A program made the position numbers and the translations under genes. Of a DNA stretch of 5,291 nucleotides, positions 4,944-5,291 are shown one piece after another. The notes beneath the pieces are model-generated. The model was not told the origin of the DNA. It saw nothing but the letters and a program-made list of their open reading frames with translations, and made no database searches. Location of the stretch: contig JAJZVE010000388.1 of assembly GCA_021845835.1 (NCBI GenBank), positions 1 to 5,291 on the forward strand. Reading direction: 5' to 3'. The DNA comes from Pseudomonadota bacterium. GTDB taxonomy: Bacteria > Pseudomonadota > Alphaproteobacteria > Acetobacterales > Acetobacteraceae. Within the stretch, counting starts at the first letter, position 1, and each line of letters starts with the position of its first letter.

Positions 4944-5162
4944 CTACGGCGATGCGATGTGCGCCGCCGCACAGGCGCGGTAGCTCGCGTTCAGCGCCGG
5001 GCCGAGCAGCAGCAGCGCCGCGAGGCGGCGGGCGGTGGCCTGCACGTGGGCGACTTCCCCTTCGTCCAGCGGCCGGCCGAGGATGGAGTGGTCGCGGTAG
5101 CTGAGCCACTTCTTTAGCACCTGATAGCCGCCGATATGCAGGTCCCACACTGCGTCCGGCAC
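4944..5162 (-). pseudogene. C-terminal remnant of a type ISP restriction-modification enzyme
   Basis: Type ISP enzymes are large single polypeptides that join nuclease, DNA translocase, adenine methyltransferase and target-recognition parts. Only the last 72 codons are recognisable here: VPDAVWDLHIGGYQVLKKWL at the start, SYRDHSILGRPL, then TARRLAALLLLGP, ending AAAHIASP before a TAG. The WDLHIGGYQVLKKWLSYR block is the hallmark of the C-terminal domain of this family. The reading frame stays open upstream to an ATG at 5213, but those residues (MRLTVGCSMNGASCWRN) do not look like the family, and the expected hundreds of upstream residues are absent. The gene has therefore lost its 5' part and cannot make an active enzyme. 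Its stop faces the antitoxin stop across 11 bases. A frameshifted continuation beyond the window was considered, but no matching sequence is seen in any frame up to 5291. Confidence 0.7.
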
Positions 5163-5163
5163 A

Positions 5164-5291
5164 TTGCGCCAGCAGCTTGCGCCGTTCATCGAGCACCCGA
5201 CGGTCAAGCGCATCTGGCGCCGACTGAACGAGCGCGCTGGGCGGCGGGATCTGGCATTGACCGATGATCCCGGCCTGCACCTGTTGGCCGG
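5164..5291 (+). pseudogene. Gene fragment running off the window (possibly Hint-domain protein)
   Basis: The plus-strand frame that contains codon 5164-5166 is open from a TAG at 5125-5127 to the window edge. From about 5164 it reads like a real protein: LRQQLAPFIEHPTVKRIW, then RRLNERAGRRDLALTDDPGL and HLLA, with about 83% G/C at third positions. No credible start codon or ribosome site precedes it, and the residues before 5164 come from the antisense of the type ISP remnant. This suggests a gene truncated at its 5' end. The TDDPGLHLLA-type stretch recalls the C-terminal region of Hint-domain proteins common in Acetobacteraceae; that identification is from memory and weak. It might also be a chance open frame. 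Confidence 0.35.

Noticed and set aside
4505..4972. Minus-strand frames opposite the toxin-antitoxin genes (4494-4757 and 4505-4972)
   Set aside because: They are shadow frames with Arg/Ser/Ala-rich translations, lying opposite two recognisable genes.
4540..5280. A 246-codon minus-strand frame across the antitoxin and the type ISP remnant
   Set aside because: It is Arg/Pro-rich without domains, and it overlaps recognised coding sequence in other frames along its whole length.
1..5291. CRISPR arrays, tRNA or rRNA genes, insertion-sequence ends, dif site
   Set aside because: I looked on both strands and saw no spaced repeats, tRNA-like cloverleaf, transposase signature, terminal inverted repeats or XerC/D target-like sequence.

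Overview
The window is very GC-rich, with strong G/C preference at third codon positions in its core genes. It reads as chromosome of an alphaproteobacterium. Acetobacteraceae or a close Rhodospirillales relative is my inference, from the character of the AccA, XerD and AroK-AroB proteins and their arrangement; no database search was possible.

Layout. Positions 1-412 hold the glycine-rich tail of one small plus-strand protein, then a complete short secreted glycine-rich protein (173-412). Positions 465-2496 carry a minus-strand housekeeping group. In transcription order it is a 47-residue single-membrane-segment protein (2496-2353), a XerD-type tyrosine recombinase starting with GTG (2345-1455), and acetyl-CoA carboxylase subunit alpha (1421-465). 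An 84-bp divergent spacer separates this group from a 565-residue plus-strand protein (2581-4278) in which shikimate kinase (AroK) is fused in frame to 3-dehydroquinate synthase (AroB).

Downstream the content becomes accessory. A BrnT-type toxin (4337-4606) overlaps a helix-turn-helix antitoxin gene (4588-4932) by 19 bases. In front of the toxin is a sigma70-like promoter with exact 17-bp spacing (4296-4324) and two perfect inverted repeats that overlap the -35 box and the spacer/-10 box. This looks like an autoregulated toxin-antitoxin operon and makes GTG 4337 the likely toxin start. Eleven bases after the antitoxin stop, converging from the other strand, lies the last 72 codons of a type ISP restriction-modification enzyme (4944-5162), cut off at its 5' end. 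Back to back with it, from about 5164 to the window edge, is an open plus-strand frame that reads like part of another real protein, possibly a Hint-domain protein. The right end therefore looks like a patchwork of a toxin-antitoxin module and gene remnants.

Functionally, the core genes serve fatty-acid synthesis (AccA), chromosome dimer resolution (XerD) and aromatic amino-acid synthesis (AroKB). No wholly new system is evident. The points most worth checking are the toxin-antitoxin control region, the pairing of BrnT with a non-BrnA antitoxin, the small membrane protein between the aro and xerD genes, and the rearrangement junction near 5163.
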